Part shown: positions 54,350-62,956 of the stretch, piece by piece
Layout of the letters: each line of letters starts with the position of its first letter
How positions within the stretch are numbered: the first letter of the stretch is position 1
DNA from: Methylobacterium sp. Leaf104
Lineage (GTDB): Bacteria > Pseudomonadota > Alphaproteobacteria > Rhizobiales > Beijerinckiaceae
Length of the DNA: 64,000 bases
NCBI RefSeq assembly: GCF_001422885.1
Contig: NZ_LMMZ01000038.1
Span: 186,001 to 250,000 of the forward strand
Direction: 5' to 3'
Translations under genes and position numbers: made by a program
The notes under the pieces: model-generated
The model's database searches: none
Told to the model about the DNA's origin: nothing
The model's input: the letters and a program-made list of their open reading frames with translations, nothing else

Positions 54350-55243
54350 ATGCTGAACGATGCGCCGGTGCCGGGCGGGACCACCAAGGACGTGACCACG
54401 GCGAGCTTCCGCCAGGACGTGATCGCCGAGTCGATGCAGCAGCCCGTGCTGGTCGACTTCTGGGCGCCGTGGTGCGGCCCGTGCAAGCAGCTCGCCCCCG
54501 TGCTGGAGAAGGTCGTCGAGGGCTCGGCCGGGAAGGTGAAGCTCGTCAAGATGAACATCGACGAGCATCCCTCCATCGCCGGACAGCTCGGCATCCAGTC
54601 GATTCCCGCCGTGATCGCCTTCGACAAGGGCCAGCCGGTGGACGGCTTCATGGGGGCGGTGCCCGAGGCCCAGATCAAGGAATTCATCGCGCGGCTCGCA
54701 GGCCCGGCCGGCCCGACCCCGATCGAGGAGGCGATGTCGGAGGCCGAGGCGCTCCTCGGCGTCGGTGACGTGGCGCAGGCCGCCCAGCTCTACGCCGCCG
54801 TGCTCGCCGAGGAGCCCGAGAACGTCGACGCCATCGCGGCGCTCGCCAAGATCCAGCTCGACCTCGGCGACCTCGAGAACGCCAAGCAGCTCGTCGCCAT
54901 GGCGCCGCCCGAGAAGGCCTCCCATGCCGGCCTCGCCAGCGTGCGCGCGGCGATCGAGCTCGCCGAGCAGGCGGCGGCCCTCGGCGACCTCGGCACCTTC
55001 CAGGCCCGGATCGAGGCCGACCCGAACGATTTCCAGGCCCGCTTCGACCTCGCGCTCGGCCTCAACGGCCGCAACATGCGCGACGAGGCGGTGGACCAGC
55101 TGATCGAGATCGAGCGCCGGGACCGGACCTGGAACGAGGGTGCGGCGCGCAAGCAGCTCCTCACCTTCTTCGAGGCCTGGGGCCTGATGGACAAGGCCTC
55201 GATCCGCGGGCGGCGACGCCTGTCGACCCTGGTCTTTGCGTGA
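54350..55243 (+). CDS. cnoX: thioredoxin-domain co-chaperone CnoX/YbbN-type
   Basis: A 297-residue cytoplasmic protein. The N-terminal thioredoxin domain carries WAPWCGPCKQLAPVLEKV, with redox Cys42 and Cys45 both present, unlike the E. coli protein whose motif is not redox-active. Residues from about 130 form TPR helices (EEAMSEAEALLGVGDVAQAAQLYAAVLAEEPENVDAIAALAKIQLDLGDLENAKQLV...). CnoX holds proteins under oxidative stress for transfer to GroEL. The next gene overlaps the flank and they probably form an operon with the Lon-substrate-domain and Trm112 genes. Confidence 0.92.
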   Translation: MLNDAPVPGGTTKDVTTASFRQDVIAESMQQPVLVDFWAPWCGPCKQLAPVLEKVVEGSAGKVKLVKMNIDEHPSIAGQLGIQSIPAVIAFDKGQPVDGFMGAVPEAQIKEFIARLAGPAGPTPIEEAMSEAEALLGVGDVAQAAQLYAAVLAEEPENVDAIAALAKIQLDLGDLENAKQLVAMAPPEKASHAGLASVRAAIELAEQAAALGDLGTFQARIEADPNDFQARFDLALGLNGRNMRDEAVDQLIEIERRDRTWNEGAARKQLLTFFEAWGLMDKASIRGRRRLSTLVFA

Positions 55244-55271
55244 GGCCGCGAACCAACCGCAGGGGAACACG

Positions 55272-55940
55272 ATGAGCACGCATGCGGGCTACAAGGGACC
55301 GGCCGACTGCCCCGGAGTGATTCCGGTCTTCCCGCTGCCCGGTGCGCTGCTGCTGCCGCGCGGACAGATGCCGCTGAACATCTTCGAGCCGCGCTACCTC
55401 GCCATGATCGACGACGCCCTGCGGAGCGACCGGATCATCGGCATGATCCAGCCGGACGTGGAGGCGGGCTCGTCGCCGATGACGCCGAAGCTCTTCCGCG
55501 TCGGCTGCGCCGGGCGGATCACCCAGTTCGCCGAGACCGGCGACGGGCGCTACCTCATCTCGCTCACCGGCATCAGTCGGTTCCGGGTCGAGAGCGAGCT
55601 CGCCACCACCACCCGCTACCGCCGCTGCCAGGTCTCCTACGACGACTTCGCCACCGATTTCGAGGCGCGGGCGGGGGAGGAGGCGGTGAACCGCGAGGGC
55701 GTGCTGAAGGCCCTGCGCGACTTCGTCGAGGTCAACGACCTCAAGGTCGACTGGGCCGGCATCGAGGAGGCGCCCAACGAGGCGCTCGTCAACGCCCTCT
55801 GCATGATGAGCCCCTTCGGCGCCCGCGAGAAGCAGGCCATGCTGGAGGCGGCGGACCTCAAGACGCGGGCCGAGGTCTTGATTGCGGTCACCGAAATGGA
55901 GTTGGTGCGCGGGTCGGGCTCCGAGCCCACCCTGCAGTGA
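55272..55940 (+). CDS. Lon N-terminal (substrate-binding)-domain protein
   Basis: A 222-residue stand-alone copy of the Lon N-terminal domain: GVIPVFPLPGALLLPRGQMPLNIFEPRYLAMIDDALRSDRIIGMIQP, FRVGCAGRITQFAETGDGRYLISLTGISRFRV, and a C-terminal helical part. It lacks the ATPase and protease domains of Lon and probably binds protein substrates. ATG 55272 follows AGGGGAA; an in-frame ATG 55236 lies inside the preceding gene. The role is unknown; it recurs next to cnoX and Trm112 genes in alphaproteobacteria. Confidence 0.92.
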   Translation: MSTHAGYKGPADCPGVIPVFPLPGALLLPRGQMPLNIFEPRYLAMIDDALRSDRIIGMIQPDVEAGSSPMTPKLFRVGCAGRITQFAETGDGRYLISLTGISRFRVESELATTTRYRRCQVSYDDFATDFEARAGEEAVNREGVLKALRDFVEVNDLKVDWAGIEEAPNEALVNALCMMSPFGAREKQAMLEAADLKTRAEVLIAVTEMELVRGSGSEPTLQ

Positions 55941-55967
55941 CCCCGTTCCGCGAAGGATACGCCCCAG

Positions 55968-56174
55968 ATGGCCGATGACACCCCGAGCCCCGTCGAGGCC
56001 ACCCGCGTCGACCCCAAGCTCCTCGAACTCCTCGTCTGCCCGCTGACGAAGGACACCCTCGAGTACGATGCCGGCCGCCAGGAACTGGTGAGCCGCTCGG
56101 CGCGCCTCGCCTACCCGATCCGCGACGGCATCCCGATCATGCTGCCGGAAGAGGCGCGCGCGCTGACCGACTGA
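55968..56174 (+). CDS. Trm112-family protein
   Basis: A 68-residue protein: [50 protein letters not shown] is the bacterial YcaR/Trm112 pattern. In eukaryotes and archaea Trm112 activates several methyltransferases. Only one Cys is left, so the zinc site of eukaryotic Trm112 is not present, as in other bacterial members. It lies 27 bases after the Lon-domain gene and 14 bases before the asparaginase gene, all in one direction. Confidence 0.9.
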   Translation: MADDTPSPVEATRVDPKLLELLVCPLTKDTLEYDAGRQELVSRSARLAYPIRDGIPIMLPEEARALTD

Positions 56175-56188
56175 CCGGGTCCGCCGGC

Positions 56189-57184
56189 ATGACCGATCGC
56201 CCGACCGTCGCCATCGTCGCCACCGGCGGCACCATCGCGATGAAGAACGATCCCGTCACGGGGGCTCCGGTCCCCGCCCTGACGGGGGCCGACCTCGCCG
56301 CCGCGGTGCCGCGGCTCGACGACCTCGCGCGGATCGAGGTGGTGGAATTCGCCAACCTGCCGAGCGCCTATATGGGCCCGGACCTCTGGCCGGACCTCAG
56401 CCGCACGGTGGCGGGCCTGCTGGCGCGCTCGGACATCGCGGGCGCGATCGTCCTGCACGGCACCGACACCCTCGACCAGACCGCCTATTTCCTCGACCTG
56501 ACGCTCACGAGCGACAAGCCGGTGGTGATGGTGGGCGCCCAGCGCAACGCCTCCGAGGCGGATGCCGACGGCGCGCGCAACCTCCTCAACGCGGTCCGGC
56601 AGATCCTGGCCCAGGGCGCGCGCGAAGATCTGCGCGGGCTGGGCGTGACGGTGACGCTCAACCACAACATCAATGCGGCCCGCGAGGTGCGCAAGTCCCA
56701 CACCAACAACGTCGAGACCTTCCAGTCCGGCGAGGCCGGCTTCCTCGGCCACGTGGACGAGGACCGCGTGGTGTTCGCCCGCAGGTCCCTGCGCCGCCAG
56801 ACCCTGCCGCTGCCCGACCGGCTCGCCCGGGTCGAGATCGTGGCGATGGCGGCCGGCGGCGACGGGCGCCAGCTCCGCCACGCCGTGGCGGACGGGGCCG
56901 AGGGCGTGGTGATCGCCGCCTACGGCTTCGGCAACGTCAACGAGGCCCTGTACGACGCGGTGGTGGAGGCGATCGCCGCCGGCGTCACCGTCGTGGTGGC
57001 GAGCCAGGTTCCCCACGGCCGGGCGCTCCCGGTCTACGGTTTCAAGGGCGGTGGCAGCACGCTGCGCGCGGCCGGCGCGGTCTTCGCCGACGATCTCACG
57101 CCGGACAAGGCCCGTGTCCTGGCGCTGCTCGCCCTGCCGGTCACGCGCTACCGCCAAGCATTGCAGGCGTATTACGACCGATAA
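56189..57184 (+). CDS. cytoplasmic L-asparaginase
   Basis: A 331-residue asparaginase without signal peptide. [10 protein letters not shown] (catalytic Thr) opens the protein and IVLHGTDTLDQTAYFLDLTL carries the second Thr-Asp pair; VMVGAQRNASEADADGARNLLNAVRQIL, HNINAAREVRKSHTNNVETFQSGEAGFLGHVDED, and VVVASQVPHGRALPVYGFKGGGSTLRAAGAVFADDLTPDKARVLALLAL are standard. It shares the fold of the exported enzyme at 3310-4422 but differs in length and localisation, so one likely scavenges and one salvages. It follows the Trm112 gene closely. Confidence 0.92.
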   Translation: MTDRPTVAIVATGGTIAMKNDPVTGAPVPALTGADLAAAVPRLDDLARIEVVEFANLPSAYMGPDLWPDLSRTVAGLLARSDIAGAIVLHGTDTLDQTAYFLDLTLTSDKPVVMVGAQRNASEADADGARNLLNAVRQILAQGAREDLRGLGVTVTLNHNINAAREVRKSHTNNVETFQSGEAGFLGHVDEDRVVFARRSLRRQTLPLPDRLARVEIVAMAAGGDGRQLRHAVADGAEGVVIAAYGFGNVNEALYDAVVEAIAAGVTVVVASQVPHGRALPVYGFKGGGSTLRAAGAVFADDLTPDKARVLALLALPVTRYRQALQAYYDR

Positions 57185-57381
57185 CGCCAAGCTCTGCCGC
57201 GGTCATGGCCCGTTCAGGCACCCTCGGCAATAAGTCTCATCATCGAATTGTGGGGCCTGTCATAATCTTGCCGCTTCGGCGGATATGATCAGGGCATTCT
57301 CACTCCATCGTCTGCTTGCACAGCCGTTGCGCCGCCCTGCGGCCGCGGCTCGGGCGGACGCTTATTGCCGAAGGATGATGC

Positions 57382-57777
57382 ATGTCCAAAGTTGCGGTGG
57401 TTCTGGCGCTCGGAGCCGGCCTGTCCTCGCCCGCGATGATCCCGGCCGCCGCCCGAGACGGCGGAAACTTCAACGGGACCTGGTCGGTGGAACTCGTCAC
57501 CGAGAGCGGCATGGTCTGCGACAGCCGCTACACCTACGGGGTCTCGGTGCAGGAGGGGCAGGTGCGCCTCACCTCCGCGGCGGCCGGCGCCACCCTGAAC
57601 GGCCGCGTCGGGCCGGACGGCACGGTCGGCCTCAACGTCTCGAACGGCACCGCCTCGGGCGCGGTCTCGGGCCGGCTCCAGGCCCAGAGCGGCGGCGGCA
57701 CCTGGAAGGTCTCGTCCCTGTGCTCGGGCCGCTGGACGGCCCGTCGTCACACGACGCGGACCGCCCAGGCGGAGTAG
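57382..57777 (+). CDS. small exported hypothetical protein
   Basis: A 131-residue periplasmic protein. After a signal peptide (about MSKVAVVLALGAGLSSPAMIPAAA) comes FNGTWSVELVTESGMVCDSRYTYGVSVQEGQVRL, a Gly/Thr-rich beta-like region and CSGRWTARR. The two cysteines may pair. Similar small proteins occur across Methylobacterium and Bradyrhizobium; the function is unknown. The preceding 197 bases are less GC-rich and must hold the promoter. Confidence 0.75.
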   Translation: MSKVAVVLALGAGLSSPAMIPAAARDGGNFNGTWSVELVTESGMVCDSRYTYGVSVQEGQVRLTSAAAGATLNGRVGPDGTVGLNVSNGTASGAVSGRLQAQSGGGTWKVSSLCSGRWTARRHTTRTAQAE

Positions 57778-57796
57778 GGCCGGGCGGGACCGCGTC

Positions 57797-57816
57797 CCGA
57801 GGCGAGCGAGCCTCGG
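57797..57816. terminator. hairpin between convergent small genes
   Basis: Seven-base perfect stem CCGAGGC / GCCTCGG with the loop GAGCGA, between the convergent exported protein and SpoIIAA-like genes. No T-run. Confidence 0.4.
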
Positions 57817-57844
57817 CCGCGCGGCCCCTGGGCATCCCTTCTCG

Positions 57845-58204
57845 TCAGGCGGCCGCCAGCCACTGGCGCGCTTCGTCGATATGCGCGCGGTCGAAGGTCT
57901 TGATCTGGGCCGGCGAGACCTTGCCGAAGGTGTCGGCGATCATCCGCAGCCAGGAGGCGTCGGTCACCAGGGCGACGTGGCTGACGCCCTTCATCATGGC
58001 GAGGCCGAAGCGCGGGTCCTTGAAGAAGGCGGCCGGCTCCATGCCCTTGAAATCGCGCACGTCTTCCAGGAGCTTGATCTTGCCGCCCTTGTCGAGGTCG
58101 GCCTGCATGGCCGAGATCACGGTGTTCATCTCGGCATCGGTGATCTGGCCATCGACCACGATCTCGGCGACGCTCGAATCCGGCTTCTTGGTGTAGGTCA
58201 GCAC
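57845..58204 (-). CDS. SpoIIAA-like (STAS-related) family protein
   Basis: A protein of about 119 residues. Its body, VAEIVVDGQITDAEMNTVISAMQADLDKGGKIKLLEDVRDFKGMEPAAFFKDPRFGLAMMKGVSHVALVTDASWLRMIADTFGKVSPAQIKTFD, follows the PF11964 pattern, related to STAS anti-sigma antagonists. There is no phosphorylatable Ser in the standard place. Start is GTG: 58204 has AGGAG eight bases upstream, while 58213 would add three residues with the site too close. It lies 43 bases downstream of priA on the same strand. Confidence 0.83.
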   Translation of the reverse strand: MLTYTKKPDSSVAEIVVDGQITDAEMNTVISAMQADLDKGGKIKLLEDVRDFKGMEPAAFFKDPRFGLAMMKGVSHVALVTDASWLRMIADTFGKVSPAQIKTFDRAHIDEARQWLAAA

Positions 58205-58256
58205 GTGTGGCACTCCTGAAGGGTCGAACGCGACCCGAGCGAACGTCGAAGCAGCG

Positions 58257-60557
58257 TTATAGGAAACTCTGCGGGTCCACGTCGATGGCGACCTTCACGT
58301 TGCCGCGAACCTTGGGGCCGCGCGCCAGCCAGTCGCGCAGGTAGCTCTGTAGGTCGACGGCGCGCTCGGTCTTCACCAGCAGCCGGAAGCGATAGCGCCC
58401 GCGGATCAGCGCCAGCGGCGCCTCGGCCGGCCCCAGCACCATCACGCCCTCCGGCGGCTCGGCGGCCCGGGCCAGGGCCTGCCCGTGGGCCTCGGCGACC
58501 TCGCGCTCGTTCGCCGAGACGATGAGGGCGGCCAGGCGCCCGAAGGGCGGCAGGCCGGCGGCCTCGCGGGCGCCGATCTCCTCCTCGTAGAAGCGCTCCG
58601 AATCCCCCGAGAGCAGCGCGGCGATCACCGGATGCTCCGGCTGGTAGGTCTGGAGCAGGGCGCGTCCCGGCTTCTCGCCGCGCCCGGCGCGCCCCGTCAC
58701 CTGCTGCAGCAGCTGGAAGGTGCGCTCGGCCGCCCGCGGGTCGCCGGAGGTCAGGCCGATATCGGCGTCGAGGACGCCGACCAGGGTCAGGTGCGGGAAG
58801 TTGTGGCCCTTGGCCACGAGCTGCGTGCCGATGACGATGTCGCAGCCGCCCTCCGCCACCGTCTGGAGTTCGGCCCGCAGGCGCTCGGCCCCGCCGGGAA
58901 AGTCGCTCGACAGGACGATGACGCGCTTCTCCGGGAAGAGCTCGGCCACCTCCTCGGCGATGCGCTCCACCCCGGGGCCGCAGGGGGTGAGGTTGTCGAA
59001 GGTGCCGCATTCCGAGCAGGAATCCGGGCGCCGCTCGGCATAGCCGCACTGGTGGCAGACGAGCGCCCGGCGGAAGCGGTGCTCCACCAGCCAGGTCGAG
59101 CAGTTGCGGCACTGGTAGCGGTGGCCGCAGGCCCGGCACAGGGTCAGCGGCGCATAGCCCCGCCGGTTGAGGAAGAGCAGGGCCTGGTCGCCCGAGTCCA
59201 CGGTCTCCCGCACGGCCGCCACCAGGGCCGGCGCGATGAAGCGTCCGCGCTCGGGCTTGTCGGCCCGCATGTCGATGGCGGCGATGTCGGGCAGGCGCCG
59301 GCCGCCGAAGCGCTCGGGCAGGGCGATGCGGCGGTAGCGGCCCCGCTCGGCATTGACCCGGGTCTCGATGGAAGGGGTCGCGGAGGCCAGCACCACCGGG
59401 CAGTTCTCGATCCGCCCGCGCACCACCGCCATGTCGCGGGCGTGGTAGTGCACCCCGTCCTCCTGCTTGTAGGCGGCCTCGTGCTCCTCGTCGACGACGA
59501 TGAGGCCGAGATCGGCGAAGGGCAGGAACAGGGCCGAGCGCGCGCCCACCACCACGGCGATCTCGCCCGCCGTGACCCCGGCCCGGATGCGCTCGCGGCG
59601 CTTGGCCCCGATGCCCGAGTGCCAGGCCGCCGGGCGCGCACCGAAGCGCTCGGCGAAGCGGTCGAGGAACTGCGCCGTCAGGGCGATCTCGGGCATCAGG
59701 ATCAGGGCCTGATGGCCGCGGCGGACGCAATCGGCCACCGCCTCGAAATACACCTCCGTCTTGCCCGAACCGGTGACGCCCTCCAGCAGGACGGTGGGTG
59801 CCTTCGCCTCGGCCCCCGGCGGCGGCACCTTGCCGTCCGCGGCGGCGGGCGCCGGCAGGGGATCGCCGATGGCGTCCGTGGGCGCCGGCGCGTCGGGGCC
59901 TGGGTTCATCAGCGCGACGAGGTCCCGCACCGCCGCCTCCTGCGCCTCCGAGAGGGGCACGCGGGCATGGTCCGGGTCCGGCGGCAGGGCGACGGGCTCG
60001 GGCGCCAGGGCCACCGCCTCGAGGGCGCCGTCATCGATGAGACCGTCGACGACGCTCAGGGAGACGCCGGCCTCCTTGGCGAGCGCGCTCTTGCCCCGCA
60101 TCGCCCCGTCGGCCGCCACCGCCAGCACCTTGGTGCGGGCCGCGGTCGGCCGGGACGGGGCCTTGCCGGAGGCCCGGACACCGACCCGCACGGTCTCGGT
60201 GAGGGCGGCCTCGTCGGGCAGGCGCAGGGCCATGGCGAGCGCCGAGCCCTTCGGCGCCAGGGTGTAGCGGGCGAGCCAGTCGACGAGCTCGCGCAGGGCA
60301 TCCGGCAGGGCCGGCACGTCGATCCGGCCGGTGACCGGGCGCAGGTTCGAGCCGCCGGGGCTCTGGCGCACGCCCCAGACCACCCCCACGGTCTCGCGCG
60401 GCCCGAGGGGGATCTGCACGACCTCGCCGACCGAGAGGTCGAGCCCGGCCGGCACGGCGTAGCTGTAGGCGCTGTCCAGCGCCAGCGGGATCAGGATCTC
60501 GGCGACGCAGGGCATCGGGCGGGGCTTTGACGGAACATAACCGGAATATAGGTGCAA
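58257..60557 (-). CDS. priA: primosomal protein N' (replication restart helicase)
   Basis: Superfamily 2 helicase of up to 766 residues that reloads the replisome at stalled forks. The N-terminal DNA-binding domain starts VAEILIPLALDSAYSYAVPAGLDLSVGEVVQIPLGPRETVGVVW. Helicase motifs: GVTGSGKTEVYFEAV, VVDEEHEAAYKQED, LASATPSIET, and GTQLVAKGHNFPHLTLVGVLDADIGL with QVTGRAGRGEKPG. The zinc-binding insertion has eight Cys positions (CRACGHRYQCRNC ... CHQCGYAERRPDSCSECG). A start at 60515 (MPCVAEIL) is more probable than 60557. It is divergent from the iron transporter genes. Confidence 0.95.
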   Translation of the reverse strand: MHLYSGYVPSKPRPMPCVAEILIPLALDSAYSYAVPAGLDLSVGEVVQIPLGPRETVGVVWGVRQSPGGSNLRPVTGRIDVPALPDALRELVDWLARYTLAPKGSALAMALRLPDEAALTETVRVGVRASGKAPSRPTAARTKVLAVAADGAMRGKSALAKEAGVSLSVVDGLIDDGALEAVALAPEPVALPPDPDHARVPLSEAQEAAVRDLVALMNPGPDAPAPTDAIGDPLPAPAAADGKVPPPGAEAKAPTVLLEGVTGSGKTEVYFEAVADCVRRGHQALILMPEIALTAQFLDRFAERFGARPAAWHSGIGAKRRERIRAGVTAGEIAVVVGARSALFLPFADLGLIVVDEEHEAAYKQEDGVHYHARDMAVVRGRIENCPVVLASATPSIETRVNAERGRYRRIALPERFGGRRLPDIAAIDMRADKPERGRFIAPALVAAVRETVDSGDQALLFLNRRGYAPLTLCRACGHRYQCRNCSTWLVEHRFRRALVCHQCGYAERRPDSCSECGTFDNLTPCGPGVERIAEEVAELFPEKRVIVLSSDFPGGAERLRAELQTVAEGGCDIVIGTQLVAKGHNFPHLTLVGVLDADIGLTSGDPRAAERTFQLLQQVTGRAGRGEKPGRALLQTYQPEHPVIAALLSGDSERFYEEEIGAREAAGLPPFGRLAALIVSANEREVAEAHGQALARAAEPPEGVMVLGPAEAPLALIRGRYRFRLLVKTERAVDLQSYLRDWLARGPKVRGNVKVAIDVDPQSFL

Positions 60558-60643
60558 CCGGGCCTCAACGCGATGGTGCAGGTGGATTGCCTCCGAGCCG
60601 CATTGGCTCCTAAGCAGCGCAACCCCGCATCGACCCGGATCCG

Positions 60644-61750
60644 ATGACCCGTCCTGCCGAGCCCTCAGCGATCGACCCGCCGTCCCTCGACCTGCCGCGC
60701 CTCGACCTGCCGCGCCTCGACCTGCACGGCATCGGGCTGCGCTTCGGCGCGGTGCGGGCGCTCGCGGACGTCTCGCTCCAGGTCCGGCCCGGCGAGATCC
60801 TCGCCCTGCTCGGCGATTCCGGTTGCGGCAAGAGCACGCTGCTGCGGGCCATCGCCGGGCTGGAGCAGCCGGAGACGGGCACGGTCCGCCTCGACGGCGC
60901 CCTGGTGAGCGAGGGCGGCCGCGGCGTCGCCCCCGAGGCGCGGGGCGTCGGGCTGATGTTCCAGGACTACGCCCTGTTCCCCCACCTCACGGTGGCCGAG
61001 AACGTCCGCTTCGGCCTGCACGGGAAGCCCGCCGCCGAGGCCCGCGCCCTGGCGCAGGCCCGGCTGGAGCAGGTCGGCCTCGCCGACCGGGCCAGGAGCT
61101 ATCCCGGCACGCTCTCGGGCGGCGAGAGCCAGCGCGTGGCCCTGGCCCGCGCTCTGGCCCCGGGGCCGCGCGTCCTCCTCCTCGACGAGCCGTTCTCGAA
61201 TCTCGACCGGCGTACCCGCGACCGGGTCCGCGACGATACCCTGGCGGTCCTGCGCGCCAGCGGCGCCACCACGCTCCTCGTCACCCACGACCCAGAGGAG
61301 GCCTTGGGATTCGCCGACCGCATCGCCCTGATGCGGCGGGGACGGATCGTGCAGGTCGGCACCGGACCGGACCTGTATCTCCGCCCCGCGACGCGGTTCG
61401 CGGCCCGCTTCTTCGGCGATTGCGTCGAGTTCGACGGCACCTGCCGCGACGGCGCCGTGGCGACGCCGTTCGGGCCCGTCCCGACGCCGGGCCAGGCGGA
61501 GGGCGCCGCCATCACCCTCGGCCTGCGCCCGGAGGCGATCCGCCTCGATGCGCCGGGCGCGCCCCTGCGGGCCGTGGTGCGTGCGCGCCGCTTCCTCGGA
61601 GCGGGCGCCCTCCTGACCCTGGCGGTGGAGGGCCTCCCCGAGCCCCTGCGCCTGCCCGTCTGCGCGGACGACCCGCATCGTGCGGGCGAGACCGTGGGCC
61701 TGACCTTCGACCCGCAGCGCTGCTTTATTTTTGCCCGGGAGGCGGATTAA
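60644..61750 (+). CDS. ferric-iron ABC transporter ATP-binding protein (FbpC-like)
   Basis: A 368-residue ABC ATPase. Walker A is GDSGCGKSTLLRAIAG, the signature LSGGESQRVALARAL and Walker B VLLLDEPFSNLD. The C-terminal part (about 240-360) is the FbpC-type TOBE regulatory domain (FGDCVEFDGTCRDGAVATPFGPVPTPGQAEGAAITLGLRPEAIRLD). It should energise the transporter whose binding protein and permease follow. ATG 60644. The N-terminal 20 residues contain a short LDLPRLDLPR repeat. The order C-A-B is less common than A-B-C. Confidence 0.9.
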   Translation: MTRPAEPSAIDPPSLDLPRLDLPRLDLHGIGLRFGAVRALADVSLQVRPGEILALLGDSGCGKSTLLRAIAGLEQPETGTVRLDGALVSEGGRGVAPEARGVGLMFQDYALFPHLTVAENVRFGLHGKPAAEARALAQARLEQVGLADRARSYPGTLSGGESQRVALARALAPGPRVLLLDEPFSNLDRRTRDRVRDDTLAVLRASGATTLLVTHDPEEALGFADRIALMRRGRIVQVGTGPDLYLRPATRFAARFFGDCVEFDGTCRDGAVATPFGPVPTPGQAEGAAITLGLRPEAIRLDAPGAPLRAVVRARRFLGAGALLTLAVEGLPEPLRLPVCADDPHRAGETVGLTFDPQRCFIFAREAD

Positions 61751-61887
61751 AAGATCGACGGGGTGTGAAGTTCTATTGAGTGCGCGGCTTTAGTTTTGAA
61801 TTGTTTTAACTCCAGAACATCGCGCTTGTGTTTTTCTCGCCGATGCTTCTGAACACCCGCCACGTTCGAACGTGAAGGGTGTCGACC
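61751..61887 (+). promoter_or_regulatory. AT-rich leader of the ferric-iron binding-protein gene
   Basis: This stretch between the ATPase and binding-protein genes is AT-rich in its first half and contains AATTGTTTTAACTCCAGAAC (61799-61818), which agrees at 14 of 20 positions with the receptor leader at 7211-7230. A perfect 14-base palindrome CACGTTCGAACGTG lies at 61861-61874, before the ribosome site. A separate promoter is likely. Confidence 0.45.
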
Positions 61888-62910
61888 ATGGCGGGTGGGA
61901 TCAAGGCAATCGGGTTGGCGGGCTTCGCGCTGGCAGCCCTGATCGGGACGGCCTCGGCGGCCGAGGTGAACCTCTACACCACCCGCGAGCCCGGCCTGAT
62001 CCGGCCCCTGCTCGACGCCTTCACCGCCAAGAGCGGCGTCACCGTCAACACGGTCTTCGTCGAGAAGGGGCTGGCCGAGCGCGTGGCGGCCGAGGGCGCC
62101 CGCGCCAAGGCCGACGTGCTGATGACCGTGGACGTCGGCAACCTCATCGACCTCGTCGACCGCGACCTCGCCCAGCCGGTGCGCTCGGGCGTGCTGGAGG
62201 CGGCGGTGCCCGCCACCCTGCGCGATGCCGAGGGGCGCTGGTTCGCCCTCTCCATGCGGGCCCGCGTGCTCTACGCCGACAAGGACCTCGCCGACCTCAA
62301 TGCCATCACCTACGAGGGGCTGGCCGATCCGAAATGGAAGGGCGGCCTCTGCCTGCGCTCGGGCCAGCACCCCTACAACACGGCGCTCATCGCCCATCAC
62401 CTCGTCAAGCACGGGCCGGAGAAGACCGAGGCCTGGCTGCGCGCCCTGAAGGCCAACCTCGCCCGCAAGCCCGCCGGCGGCGACCGCGACGTCGCCCGCG
62501 ACATCCTCGCGGATACCTGCGAGATCGGCCTCGGCAATTCCTACTATGTCGGCCTGATGCGCTCCGGCCGCGGCGGCCCCGAGCAGCAGAAGTGGGGCGA
62601 GGGCATCAAGGTGGTGATGCCGACCTTCGCGGGCGGCGGCACCCACGTGAACGTCTCCGGTGCGGTGGTGGCCAAGAACGCTCCTAACCGCGACGAGGCG
62701 GTCAAGCTCCTCGAATACCTCGTCTCCGACGAGGCGCAGGGGCTCTACGCCAAGGCCGATTACGAGTACCCGGTGAAGGCCGGCGCACCGATCGATCCGC
62801 TCCTCACGGCGCTGGGTCCCCTGACCATCGATTCCGTGCCGCTGGTGGAGATCGCCCGCAACCGCAAGGCGGCGAGCCTCCTCCTCGACACGGTGGGATT
62901 CGATCACTGA
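61888..62910 (+). CDS. Fe(3+) ABC transporter substrate-binding protein (FutA/FbpA-like)
   Basis: A 340-residue periplasmic binding protein. Signal peptide about MAGGIKAIGLAGFALAALIGTASA, then EVNLYTTREPGLIRPLLDAFTAKSGVTVNTVFVEKGLAERVAAEG, KWKGGLCLRSGQHPYNTALIAHHLVKHGPEKTEAWLRALKANLARKPAGGDRDVARDILADTCEIGLGNSYYVGLM. The Tyr-Tyr pair in NSYYVGLM is the iron-binding signature of the FutA group. ATG 61888 has GAAGGG eight bases upstream; a GTG at 61879 is in frame. It is followed by the permease. Confidence 0.92.
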   Translation: MAGGIKAIGLAGFALAALIGTASAAEVNLYTTREPGLIRPLLDAFTAKSGVTVNTVFVEKGLAERVAAEGARAKADVLMTVDVGNLIDLVDRDLAQPVRSGVLEAAVPATLRDAEGRWFALSMRARVLYADKDLADLNAITYEGLADPKWKGGLCLRSGQHPYNTALIAHHLVKHGPEKTEAWLRALKANLARKPAGGDRDVARDILADTCEIGLGNSYYVGLMRSGRGGPEQQKWGEGIKVVMPTFAGGGTHVNVSGAVVAKNAPNRDEAVKLLEYLVSDEAQGLYAKADYEYPVKAGAPIDPLLTALGPLTIDSVPLVEIARNRKAASLLLDTVGFDH

Positions 62911-62956
62911 GGGCGGCCTGCGCCCCGGTCCTGCGAAATGCGCCCTTGAGACCCGC

